From Corynebacterium freneyi (GTDB lineage: Bacteria > Actinomycetota > Actinomycetes > Mycobacteriales > Mycobacteriaceae), in contig NZ_CP047357.1 in NCBI RefSeq assembly GCF_030408835.1, positions 930,001 through 994,000 on the forward strand: a DNA stretch of 64,000 nt. The letters run 5' to 3'. The notes beneath the pieces are model-generated. The model saw only the letters and a list, made by a program, of their open reading frames with translations, was not told where the DNA came from and searched no databases. Shown here in pieces: positions 15,261 to 22,821 of this stretch. Positions within the stretch are counted from its first letter, which is position 1; the number at the start of each line of letters is the position of its first letter. Both the position numbers and the translations under genes were made by a program.

Positions 15261-16589
15261 ATGGCCCGCCAATGGCCCATGAAACGCGGAACCTACAAGC
15301 TCACCAGCGGATTCGGCCCCAGATGGGGCACCCACCACTCAGGCCTAGACTTCGGCGCCCCCGACGGCACCCCCTTCTACGCATGCGCCGGAGGAACCGT
15401 CACCCACATCGGCCCCGCCACCGGCTACGGCCAATGGATCGTCATCGACCACCCCGACAGCGAAGGCGGCGGCTGCACCGAATACGGCCACATGTGGAAC
15501 GCCTACGCCACCGGCCTCCGCGTCGGATCCAAAGTCCACGCCGGCCAGCTCATCGGCTACGTCGGATCAAACGGCCAATCCACCGGCCCCCACCTTCACC
15601 TCACCGTGTGGGAACGGGGCTACGGTGGCCGCCGAATCGACCCCGAGGTGTGGCTCAAGGACGCCCCCCACCCCGGAGAAACACCGAAGGAGGAGCCGAA
15701 GATGATCCTCGGCATCGACATCAGCGAGCACCAGGATGGCCTGCCCCTGCGTGAAGCGAAGGCGCAGGGGGTGGAGTTCGTCATCATCCGCCTGTGCGAC
15801 GGCACCTACCGCGACAAGACGTTCGCGTCCCACCTCGCCGACGCGGAACAGCAGGGGCTGCTGGTCTCCACGTACTGGTACCTCCGCGCCCCCTCCGAGG
15901 GCACCACCATCGCCCAGCAGGTCGACGTCATCGACCAGCAGATGAACGGCCGCCGAGACCTCGGCGTGTGGATCGACGTCGAAAGCGTCGGCCCGGGAAA
16001 CGCGAAGCTGCTCACCGCAGACGATGTGTGGGCCGCCAAACGCGAGCTGGAAAAGCGCGGCTACCACGTCCCCGGCATCTACTCCGGTGCCTGGTACTGG
16101 GAGCACATGCCCGGAGGCGAACCCAGCATGGACGGACTCGGGCACCTGTGGGTCAGCCACTACGGCCGCAACCGCCGAGGCATCCCGCGCACCCTCTACG
16201 CAGATGACGGAGGCGACAACCACCCCGGCTGGCGATACCCGCTGGGCGACCGGCTGCCCGACATCCTGCAATTCGGATCCCAGGGCGCTGTCGCGGGGAA
16301 GCTCGTCGATGTCAACGCCTGGCGGGGGTCACTGGACGAGCTGCGCTCGATCTTCAACGGCACCAGCGCGCAGAGGCCCGCACCGACACCGGGGGAGGAG
16401 GTACCCACGATGGACCGCATGGACATGGAGGTCGCCAGCTTCGCCGGAGACGGCGCAATGGTCGCCCCCTTGTGGCATTTCATCCTCCACGCCGACCGCA
16501 ATTCCTTCGACGCGATGCACGCCGCTCGTCGCTGCGAGGAGCGCCTGTCGGTGATCGAGGAGAAGCTCGACCGACTCCTCGCGAAGTAG
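15261..16589 (+). CDS. Endolysin: M23 peptidase plus GH25 muramidase
   Basis: 442 residues, Shine-Dalgarno aaaggagga (15247-15255). Residues about 8-135 form an M23/LytM zinc metallopeptidase: SGFGPRWGTHHSGLDFGAP supplies the HxxxD ligands and GPHLHLTV the HxH motif. After a Pro/Glu linker, residues about 148-345 form a GH25 lysozyme (MILGIDISEHQDG with the start-of-barrel Asp, VEFVIIRLCDGTYRD, LGVWIDVES with the catalytic acidic pair, DILQFGSQGAVAGKLVDVNAW). The last 90 residues are helical and may oligomerise or bind wall. It cuts both stem peptides and glycan at lysis. No signal peptide, so export depends on the holin. Confidence 0.92.
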   Translation: MARQWPMKRGTYKLTSGFGPRWGTHHSGLDFGAPDGTPFYACAGGTVTHIGPATGYGQWIVIDHPDSEGGGCTEYGHMWNAYATGLRVGSKVHAGQLIGYVGSNGQSTGPHLHLTVWERGYGGRRIDPEVWLKDAPHPGETPKEEPKMILGIDISEHQDGLPLREAKAQGVEFVIIRLCDGTYRDKTFASHLADAEQQGLLVSTYWYLRAPSEGTTIAQQVDVIDQQMNGRRDLGVWIDVESVGPGNAKLLTADDVWAAKRELEKRGYHVPGIYSGAWYWEHMPGGEPSMDGLGHLWVSHYGRNRRGIPRTLYADDGGDNHPGWRYPLGDRLPDILQFGSQGAVAGKLVDVNAWRGSLDELRSIFNGTSAQRPAPTPGEEVPTMDRMDMEVASFAGDGAMVAPLWHFILHADRNSFDAMHAARRCEERLSVIEEKLDRLLAK

Positions 16590-16660
16590 CCCGCACTCAC
16601 TGCTCTCTCACTGCTCTCTCACTTCTCTGTCACTGCTCTCACTCTAAGAGAGTGACGGCA
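16590..16660 (+). repeat. Pyrimidine-rich CACTGCTCTCT repeats
   Basis: Degenerate tandem copies of TCACTGCTCTC occupy 16597-16642 and are followed by a small hairpin (TCACTCT-AAG-AGAGTGA, 16639-16655). The tract lies between the endolysin stop and the holin terminator. No coding potential. Function unknown. Confidence 0.75.
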
Positions 16661-16687
16661 CTGACGGTCTGCACTGACAACCCACGG

Positions 16688-16713
16688 CCACCCACCCCGG
16701 GTGGTCCTTTTTC
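16688..16713 (+). terminator. Intrinsic terminator between endolysin and holin
   Basis: CCACC-CCG-GGTGG hairpin followed by TCCTTTTT. It precedes the holin Shine-Dalgarno by only a few bases. Confidence 0.7.
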
Positions 16714-16731
16714 ATGCCCCAAGGAGGCACA

Positions 16732-16971
16732 ATGTTCACTCGAGAATTCGCCATCGACGCCGCCACCCGCGCCATCAAGACCATGGCCCAATCCATCATC
16801 GCCGTCCTCGTCGTCGGCGTCCCGATCTGGGACATCGACTGGGCCAGCGGCATCGGCATCGCCCTTACCGCCGGCGTCCTGTCCTTGCTCACCTCCCTCG
16901 CCGACCCCACCGTCGACGGACGCGGCACCACCGGCGGCGAGTACGTCGGCGCCCACCGCCGGGACCTCTAG
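16732..16971 (+). CDS. Phage holin (r1t-like)
   Basis: 79 residues from ATG 16732, chosen because aaggagg (16721-16727) sits 4 nt upstream; an upstream in-frame start would lack it. Layout: short charged N-terminus (FTREFAIDAATRAIKTMAQS), a first membrane helix (IIAVLVVGVPIW), a turn with DIDW, a second helix (GIALTAGVLSLLTSLA), then a polar C-terminus. This matches small class II actinophage holins such as r1t. It would permeabilise the membrane to release the endolysin encoded just upstream. Confidence 0.8.
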   Translation: MFTREFAIDAATRAIKTMAQSIIAVLVVGVPIWDIDWASGIGIALTAGVLSLLTSLADPTVDGRGTTGGEYVGAHRRDL

Positions 16972-16973
16972 CC

Positions 16974-17357
16974 GTGTGGCGCGTCAGAGTGCTCACCGCC
17001 GGTTGGTGCGTGTGGGCATGGATGACGGCCGTCGCCTACCTCTCCGGGCCGGACATCTCCCACCTGCAGCCAATCGTCGCCATGGTCTCGCCGCAGTGGT
17101 GGTCATGGCTGTGGGGCGCGGCCGCAGCCGTACTGGCCGTCGGCCTCGTCCCCTGGCGATGGTCGGGATGGGCACGCGTCGCCGGCTTGACCCTCGTCGC
17201 CGCACTGTGCACAGCCTGGTGCGTGAGCTTCACCCTCATGTGGATTGAGGGAGAGACCACCCGGGGATGGGTCAGCGCGAAGAACTACGGGCTGACGGCC
17301 TTTCTGGCCGTGGGCAGCGCATGGTGGGTGAGTATCAGGGGGCGATTTGACCGGTGA
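16974..17357 (+). CDS. Small phage membrane protein, lysis cassette
   Basis: 127 residues from GTG 16974, 2 bp after the holin. Four hydrophobic Trp-rich segments are visible (VLTAGWCVWAWMTAVAYL; WWSWLWGAAAAVLAVGLVPW; VAGLTLVAALCTAWCVSFTLMW; YGLTAFLAVGSAWWVSI). Proteins of this type accompany holins in corynephages and may be a second holin, antiholin or a membrane anchor. No family assigned. Its TGA overlaps the next GTG. Confidence 0.6.
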   Translation: MWRVRVLTAGWCVWAWMTAVAYLSGPDISHLQPIVAMVSPQWWSWLWGAAAAVLAVGLVPWRWSGWARVAGLTLVAALCTAWCVSFTLMWIEGETTRGWVSAKNYGLTAFLAVGSAWWVSIRGRFDR

Positions 17358-17728
17358 TTCCCAACGAGGTGATCGTCGGCCTGTCAACCGCGGCCGTCGG
17401 CATTATCGCCGCGGTCCTCGGCTGGCGCGGCAAGAAACAGGAAACCTCCGCAACGTCACTGACCGCGATGATGTCGGAGCAGGCGCAACGCATCGACAAG
17501 CTCTGGGCGCGCCTCGACACCGTGGAGCGTGATCTGCGGGAGACCCGCCGGGAGCTGGCCGCCGAGCAAGAGCAGTCCTATTCCCTCCGCCGTCTGCTGC
17601 AAGATGCTTTCGACTGGCTGCTGGAATGGTCAGCGTGGGCGTCGTCTGACCGGCGACACGCCCCGCCGCAGCCTGACCTGAGGCTGATTGAGGAGGCCCT
17701 TGAGCGGGCCCGCAACCCGCCCGAGTAA
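17354..17728 (+). CDS. Membrane-anchored coiled-coil protein (spanin/holin-like)
   Basis: 124 residues from GTG 17354 (GTGA overlap with the previous gene). One N-terminal membrane segment (VIVGLSTAAVGIIAAVLGW) is followed by a heptad-rich region (SEQAQRIDKLWARLDTVERDLRETRRELAAEQEQ), then a Trp-containing patch and charged tail. A single anchor plus long coil after holin and endolysin genes resembles i-spanin-type or lysis-accessory proteins. Corynebacteria have a mycolate outer membrane, so a disruption role is possible but inferred. Confidence 0.6.
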   Translation: MIPNEVIVGLSTAAVGIIAAVLGWRGKKQETSATSLTAMMSEQAQRIDKLWARLDTVERDLRETRRELAAEQEQSYSLRRLLQDAFDWLLEWSAWASSDRRHAPPQPDLRLIEEALERARNPPE

Positions 17729-17735
17729 CCCAACT

Positions 17736-17767
17736 GGCCCCCACCGTCATGGTGGGGGCCCTTTTGG
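17736..17767 (+). terminator. Intrinsic terminator closing the prophage late operon
   Basis: Ten-pair stem GGCCCCCACC / GGTGGGGGCC with a GTCAT loop followed by CTTTTGG, 7 bp after the last phage gene. Confidence 0.85.
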
Positions 17768-18056
17768 TGTTTCGTGGGGAGCTCGCCGCGCGGAGTCCGT
17801 GCCGCGGGGTTACCGTCACCATTGGCCGCGCGCCCCGCTCACTGGCTCACCGGGCGGCGGCCACGCCCCGGCGCACCCGCACCCCTCCCGACGGGACCGC
17901 GCCGGGGCAGGCGGGATGACCCGGTCCCGCACTGGTCCCGCATTAGCCGTGCGAGCCCAGCAAAAACAGCAGGCCCAGCAAGCCGAGCAGTCTTAGGCAA
18001 TGGCCGTCTACCAGCCAATACAGAATCCACCCAGCCCACCTAACCCCACCCAAAAG
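17768..18056. other. Non-coding prophage right end, probable attachment-site flank
   Basis: 289 bp with no convincing gene. It contains GC-rich segments and a CAG-repeat-like run (17955-17990, encoding QQKQQAQQAEQ in one frame). A 47-codon frame starts at ATG 18000 (Shine-Dalgarno absent) and runs into the acyl-CoA dehydrogenase fragment. A phage/host junction is expected near 18,054. Confidence 0.5.
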
Positions 18057-18143
18057 ATCACCCAGATCTACGAGGGCACCAACCAGGTCTGCAACATGGT
18101 CGTCGGCCGCCAGCTCCTGGCCGAGGGCAAGAACAAGCGCTAA
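18057..18143 (+). pseudogene. 3' end of an acyl-CoA dehydrogenase gene (prophage attachment remnant)
   Basis: 28 codons plus TAA encode ITQIYEGTNQVCNMVVGRQL and a basic tail. IYEGTNQ is the hallmark C-terminal motif of acyl-CoA dehydrogenases, where the loop contributes to FAD/tetramer contacts. The rest of that roughly 380-600-residue gene is not here: upstream is phage DNA. The simplest reading is that the prophage integrated in the 3' end of the gene. This copy is then either the displaced host end or the phage-carried end. The other copy should lie at the left prophage boundary outside the window. Confidence 0.8.
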
Positions 18144-18157
18144 CCAGCACAAACAAA

Positions 18158-18190
18158 ACGCCCCCACCTGGAATGGTGGGGGCGTTTTCG
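18158..18190 (+). terminator. Intrinsic terminator of the acyl-CoA dehydrogenase gene
   Basis: ACGCCCCCACC / GGTGGGGGCGT stem with TGGAAT loop and TTTTC tail, 15 bp after the dehydrogenase stop. It presumably served the intact host gene. Confidence 0.85.
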
Positions 18191-18227
18191 CATGACGGCC
18201 GGCCGGCGGACGCCTGCGGCCCGGGCC

Positions 18228-19058
18228 TTACACCTCGACGCCGGCGGCTCGGGCCAATGCGGGCAGGCCGGTCGCCGCGGTGGTCCGCCACGTGTGAGTG
18301 GCATGAGGAGTGAAATCGGTGTCGTCGGGCGAGATCTCGATGACCGGCAGCCCCGCCGACACCGCCATCAGCGGCAGCCCGGCGGCGGGGAACACCACGC
18401 CGGAGGTGCCCACGACGACCATCAGGTCGCAGTGGCGGGCGTGGGTTTCGGCCTCGTTCCACTCCGGCACGGGCAGCGATTCGCCGAACCACACGACGCC
18501 CGGACGGACGAATCCCAGTTCGCACACGTCGCAAAACGGGGGCAAGAGCTTGGCGACGGGCTCGTCGGGAAGCTCGGGCTCGGCCGCCGCGGCGCCGCAG
18601 TGGTCGCAGCGGAACGCAAAGAGGCTGCCGTGGAGGTGGGCGATGGAATCCTCGCCGGTGCCACCTCGTTCGTGCAGGTCGTCGATGTTCTGGGTGGTCA
18701 CGTGGCCCCATCCGGCGCCGCGGTCGAGCACGTCGCACCAGGCGGCGATGGCCTCGTGTCCGGCGTTGGGTTCGGCCTGCCGCGCGAGTTTCATGCGCCA
18801 CAGGTACCAGGGCCAGATGGTGGCGGGGTCGTTGCGCCAGGCGTCGAAATTGGCCATGGCCTGCGGGTCGACCTTGGACCACAGGCCGGTTTGGGCGTCG
18901 CGGAAGGTGGCCAGGCCGGATTCGGCGCTCATGCCGGCACCGGTGAAGAATTCGATGCGGCGGGCGTTGCGGGCGAGTTCGGCGATCGGTTCGGGGACGT
19001 CGATGCCCGCGTCGCCGGGGCGGGAGTCGTCGTGATGGTTTCCGTCATGGCGGCTCAT
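18228..19058 (-). CDS. cobB: NAD-dependent sirtuin deacylase
   Basis: 276 residues. Sirtuin motifs in order: GAGMSAESGLATFRD (about 41-55), TQNIDDLHERGG (near 128-140), HLHGSLFAFRCDHC with the catalytic His and first Zn pair, FCDVC second Zn pair, PGVVWFGESLP, VVGTSGVVFPAA, and ISPDDTDF near the end. The YLWR sequence near residue 95 matches the YxxR pair that selects succinyl/malonyl-lysine in CobB/SIRT5-type enzymes, so desuccinylation is plausible. A leaderless promoter precedes the ATG. It lies next to a fatty-acid-oxidation gene end, whose acyl-CoA metabolism generates such protein modifications. Confidence 0.9.
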   Translation of the reverse strand: MSRHDGNHHDDSRPGDAGIDVPEPIAELARNARRIEFFTGAGMSAESGLATFRDAQTGLWSKVDPQAMANFDAWRNDPATIWPWYLWRMKLARQAEPNAGHEAIAAWCDVLDRGAGWGHVTTQNIDDLHERGGTGEDSIAHLHGSLFAFRCDHCGAAAAEPELPDEPVAKLLPPFCDVCELGFVRPGVVWFGESLPVPEWNEAETHARHCDLMVVVGTSGVVFPAAGLPLMAVSAGLPVIEISPDDTDFTPHATHTWRTTAATGLPALARAAGVEV

Positions 19059-19064
19059 GACCCC

Positions 19065-19070
19065 AGGGTA
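19065..19070 (-). promoter_or_regulatory. -10 box of cobB, leaderless
   Basis: TACCCT ends 6 nt before the ATG at 19058, so transcription should start at the start codon. No Shine-Dalgarno is present. Confidence 0.55.
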
Positions 19071-19101
19071 GGCGGGTTTTCCTTTGTTTGACTTTCCCTT
19101 T

Positions 19102-19142
19102 GCTTGACGACGTCTCGGTGCGGGGGCGGGACGTCGTCAAGC
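19102..19142. repeat. Inverted pair of the GCTTGACGACG motif
   Basis: GCTTGACGACGTC at 19102-19114 faces GACGTCGTCAAGC at 19130-19142 across a 15-nt G-rich spacer; short CTTT/AAAG flanks extend the pairing. It lies between the 5' end of cobB and the 3' end of the eamA remnant and could act as a terminator hairpin without a T-run. Both arms belong to a motif family spread over the host DNA. Confidence 0.7.
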
Positions 19143-19522
19143 ATGGAAAGGGGTAGGGGCGGCGGGCCGGGTCAGGAGGCCACGGCCGATTCGCGCAGCG
19201 CCAAGCCGGCGGCGGTCACGACGACGATGAGACCCGCCCAGCTGAGCAGCGACATGTGCTGGCCGAGGACGACGATGCCTGCGATGGCGGCAGTCGCCGG
19301 GGCGAGCGCCGTGAGGGTGGCGAAGAGGCCTGCGGGCAGGACGCGCAGGGCGGCCATGTCGATGCCATAGGGGATGATGCTCGACATCACGGCGACGATC
19401 ACGCCCAGCGCGAGCACCCGCGGGTCGATGAACGCGGCGGGCGCGGTGAACAGACCGATCGGTGCAAGGCCGATGCCGCCGACGGTCAGGGCCAGCGCCA
19501 GGCCGGTCTGGCCGGAGAAACG

Positions 19523-20980
19523 GGCTCTTCAGGATTTAGAGTGCGTTGATCTTGGTGTGCAGCTGTCCGGAGTGGATCAAGGATCGCAAGATGTAGTGCC
19601 CGAGGTTCTTGAACCCCAGAGCGATGCCGCGCAGATGCTCCAGGCGCCCGTTGATCGCCTCGACGGGCCCGTTGGACGCGCCGATATCGAAATACGCCAG
19701 CACGTCCTTCTGGCGCCGGTACAGCGTGTTTCCCAGCTGCTTAATCTCCTCTAACCCCTTCGGCATCGTCGATGAACGCAGCGTGCTGATCACCTTCTGC
19801 ATCAGCTTCTTGCCCTCGGCTTTCTTCGGGTACTGATAGGCGGCGATGATCTGCTGATACACCGACCACGTCACCTCCAAAGCCACGTAGTCTTCGTCGG
19901 TGGCCCACAGTTGCTCGAGTCGCCGATGCTGTCGATCAGTGAGGAAGTCAATCCTGGTCAACAGGGTTTTCCGGTTCTTATACAACGGATCGTTTTTCTT
20001 GCCCCGCCGCCCGGTGGTCATCCGCTGCAGGCGCTGCCGGCACACGGTCAACTTGTCGGCGGCCAGGTGCACCACGTGAAAGGGATCCATCACCGCCTGC
20101 GCCCGCGGCAGGGCCTGTTTGGTGGCGGTGGCGTAGCCGGCAAACCCATCCATCGTGACAACCTCGACCCGGTCGCGAAAGCCCTGCCCACGCTGGCCGA
20201 GCCAATCGCTCAGTACCGCGGCGCTACGACCCGGGACCATGTCCAGCAACCGGGCCGGTCCGGCGCCGTCGATGACGGGGGTGATGTCGACGAGCACGGT
20301 GACGAACGAGTCCGGCTCACCGGCCCGGTGGGTGTGCTTCCACACGTGCTCGTCCACGCCCAGCACGCGTACCCCGGCAAGGTGGCCGGGGTCGTCATAG
20401 ACCAGGTGCCGGCAGGCATCCAGGGCGAGGTCGTTGACCAGGTCCCAGCCCAAGCCCAGGGCTTTGGCGGTGGCGGAGATACTCATTTTGTCGATCGCCA
20501 ACCGTTGCAGAATCCAGCGGGTCACCCGGCGAGTGACGGTGCGCCCGCGTTCGGCGCAGGCCAGTTCGCCCTGGTAGATCCGCTGGGTACAGGACTGATT
20601 CAGGCACAGGAACCGCGGCACGCGTACCTGCAACCTGGTGGGGAAGCCGACGACGGGAAGATCGGTCAGCCGGCGCACGACGTGATCACGCAGCCGGCCT
20701 GTGTGTCCGCAGCCCGGGCACTTGTCGCAGGAGTCGATGGGACGAGCACTGATGACCGTGAACTCGCCGGCATCCGCGGCATCGGTGATCGTTAATCCCA
20801 GCTCCGCGGTGCGGCAAATGGTGTCGGCGACGAGGTTGAACGTAGGCTGCATCGTAGGGTCCTGGTTCGGTCAGATGGTTGTGTGGTAACTCTCATCTTG
20901 TACCGGCCAGGGCCCCTACATGTTGTGCCACCCCGACATATCACTTCCCGCTAATTACGCACTCCAGATCCGGATGAGCC
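19523..20980 (-). mobile_element. ISL3-family insertion sequence (IS31831-like), copy 1
   Basis: 1458 bp. Terminal inverted repeats: left GGCTCTTCAGGATTTAGAGT, right (reverse complement) GGCTCATCCGGATCTGGAGT, 20 of the first 24 bases matching. Flanked by perfect 8-bp target duplications GAGAAACG (19515-19522 and 20981-20988), the length typical of ISL3. One transposase gene on the minus strand. The intact direct repeats and open transposase indicate a recent insertion. Confidence 0.96.
19536..20852 (-). CDS. ISL3-family transposase
   Basis: 438 residues. N-terminal zinc-binding region (CDKCPGCGHTGRLRDHVVRRL, about 37-57; a second cluster CLNQSCTQ), helix-turn-helix (SISATAKALGLGWDLVNDLAL), then the DDE core beginning GVRVLGVDEHVWKH and continuing VVTMDGFAGYATATKQALP, and a C-terminal ALGFKNLGHYILRSLIHSG. 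These are the standard features of IS31831/IS1207-type ISL3 transposases of Corynebacterium. Full length with no frameshift. It is clearly different in sequence from the second copy at 36.7 kb (roughly 60% alike by eye). Confidence 0.95.
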   Translation of the reverse strand: MQPTFNLVADTICRTAELGLTITDAADAGEFTVISARPIDSCDKCPGCGHTGRLRDHVVRRLTDLPVVGFPTRLQVRVPRFLCLNQSCTQRIYQGELACAERGRTVTRRVTRWILQRLAIDKMSISATAKALGLGWDLVNDLALDACRHLVYDDPGHLAGVRVLGVDEHVWKHTHRAGEPDSFVTVLVDITPVIDGAGPARLLDMVPGRSAAVLSDWLGQRGQGFRDRVEVVTMDGFAGYATATKQALPRAQAVMDPFHVVHLAADKLTVCRQRLQRMTTGRRGKKNDPLYKNRKTLLTRIDFLTDRQHRRLEQLWATDEDYVALEVTWSVYQQIIAAYQYPKKAEGKKLMQKVISTLRSSTMPKGLEEIKQLGNTLYRRQKDVLAYFDIGASNGPVEAINGRLEHLRGIALGFKNLGHYILRSLIHSGQLHTKINAL

Positions 20981-21574
20981 GAGAAACGTCGACCGGTGCC
21001 CTCGGTGGTGAGGATGTAGCCCGCCCAGAACGCGCCGGCGATCAGCGCGCAGGCGACGCCCGCGACGGTGAGGTCGTGCAGGCCCGACCAGCCGAGCATG
21101 ACCACGCCGCCGAACGCCAGCGCAGTAAACGCCAGCGCCCGGGGCCTGCGGGCGCGGGCGGCGGACAGGATCAGCGGCCCGACCAGCTCGAACGTCACCG
21201 CCGCGCCGAGCGGGATGCGGTCGATGGACAGGTAGAAGAAGAAGTTCATCAGGCCCATCGTCGCCGCGAGCCCGGCCAGCCACGCCCAATCCGTTCCCGA
21301 CAAACCGCGCAGGCGCGGGCGCAGCAGGACCATGAGGATCAGCCCGGCCAGACCCATCCGCAGGGTGACGACGACGCCCGCCGACGACGCGTCGATCGCC
21401 ATCGCGGCGAACGCCGACCCGAATTCGAGCGAGAACATACCGATGACCAGCAGAACCGCGAAGAACCACAGGCGCGAGGCGGTTGGAGAGCCGGAACCCG
21501 GGCCGGAACCGGACTCGGGGCCGGGGCCGGCGGAGGAGCCGAGATTGCCGGCGGGAGGAATGGTGGTCACGGTG

Positions 21575-22111
21575 TTACGTCGTGGCGAAGAAGGCCCGGT
21601 TGTCGGGGCCGCGGTAGGACTGGATGGTCGCCCACGCGGCGATGGCGGAGGCGACGGCGATGAGCACGGTGACGGTGCCGTCGATGAATTCGGCGGCGCC
21701 GGAGCCCGCCCCTACCTGGTTGGCGCCGGTGGCCAGGGCGATGACCGACAGCACGGCGCTGATGGTGAACACGGTCGCGGCGATGCTGAGGATCATCCGT
21801 GCGGCGACGCTGCCGCGCAGCAGTTTTCCGGCGAGCAGCCAGCACGCCAGTGCCACGGCGCCCTGCAGAATGGTCGCAAATGCGACGCTGATCAGCACGG
21901 ACGTCTGCGCCTGGGATTCGGTGGGGACGATGGTGCCGGTGGTGCCGGATTGCGCCGCCTCGATCATGCGGTCCCAGTTGAGGATCGCGGTGGCCACGGT
22001 CAGGGCCAGCGCCGGCAGGTATACGCCGACGGCGATGCGCCACAGCCGGCTGGCTTGCGCCGCGTGATACGGGGTGGTGCGGTGCGGGGTGGGATCGGCG
22101 CTGGATTTCAT
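21575..22111 (-). CDS. Four-helix membrane protein, unknown
   Basis: 178 residues from ATG 22111, chosen because a TACATT -10 box ends 7 nt upstream (a TTG at 22120 would lie on the promoter). Four hydrophobic segments: IAVGVYLPALALTVATAIL, VLISVAFATILQGAVALACWLLAG, ILSIAATVFTISAVLSVIALATG, FIDGTVTVLIAVASAIAAWATIQ. Short cytoplasmic ends. No motif recognised. It is 4 bp before the interrupted exporter gene, so the two were probably co-transcribed. Confidence 0.65.
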   Translation of the reverse strand: MKSSADPTPHRTTPYHAAQASRLWRIAVGVYLPALALTVATAILNWDRMIEAAQSGTTGTIVPTESQAQTSVLISVAFATILQGAVALACWLLAGKLLRGSVAARMILSIAATVFTISAVLSVIALATGANQVGAGSGAAEFIDGTVTVLIAVASAIAAWATIQSYRGPDNRAFFATT

Positions 22112-22118
22112 GGTGATC

Positions 22119-22124
22119 AATGTA
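22119..22124 (-). promoter_or_regulatory. -10 box of the 22111 membrane gene, leaderless
   Basis: TACATT with a 7-nt spacer to ATG 22111. It sets the start codon. Confidence 0.5.
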
Positions 22125-22176
22125 TCAACGAGTCGTCATGGGCCTTCATGAGTTGGCCCGTCACCTGGGATTATGA

Positions 22177-22677
<501 letters not shown>

Positions 22678-22821
22678 GCGCGGATGTGGGCGCCTGACCT
22701 GGGCGTCTGGCGTAGGCGCCTGAGCTGGAAGTCTATTTGTAGTCGCGGGCGTGGGCGCGGGGCCGGGGCGGCGGTGTGGCCGCGTCCCGGTCTTTTTCTC
22801 TTTGCCGTCGCGTCGTTGTCG

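Larger units (their letters stand above)
1..18056 (+). mobile_element. Prophage, right (late) part of a siphovirus
   Basis: About 18 kb of tightly packed + strand genes in the usual siphovirus late order: capsid, connectors, tail terminator, major tail, chaperones, tape measure, baseplate, fibres, endolysin, holin. Stop/start overlaps of ATGA or GTGA type are common. Integrase, repressor, terminase and portal are not here and must lie left of the window. The right edge is placed where host-like sequence (an acyl-CoA dehydrogenase 3' end) begins at about 18,057. The 11-mer GCTTGACGACG, frequent in the rest of the window, was not found inside this segment, which supports a foreign origin. No frameshifted structural gene was seen, so the late module looks intact. 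Confidence 0.93.
19172..21570 (-). pseudogene. EamA/RhtA-type exporter gene interrupted by an ISL3 element
   Basis: The 5' part (20981-21570) encodes a DMT transporter N-terminus with four to five membrane helices (WFFAVLLVIGMFSLEFGSAFAAMAI; PLGAAVTFELVGPLIL). The 3' part (19172-19522) encodes the C-terminal helices (VIVAVMSSIIPYGIDMAALR; WAGLIVVVTAAGLAL). Removing the element and one copy of its 8-bp target restores a single 310-residue frame (EGTGRRFSGQTGLALAL across the junction), like threonine/homoserine or drug/metabolite exporters. The insertion therefore disrupts an otherwise intact gene. It lies 4 bp after a small membrane-protein gene, forming a probable two-gene unit. Confidence 0.9.

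Noticed and set aside
17800-18140. tRNA gene as prophage attachment site
   Set aside because: No cloverleaf or T-loop GGTTCGAATCC could be found at the junction; the acyl-CoA dehydrogenase tail explains the site.
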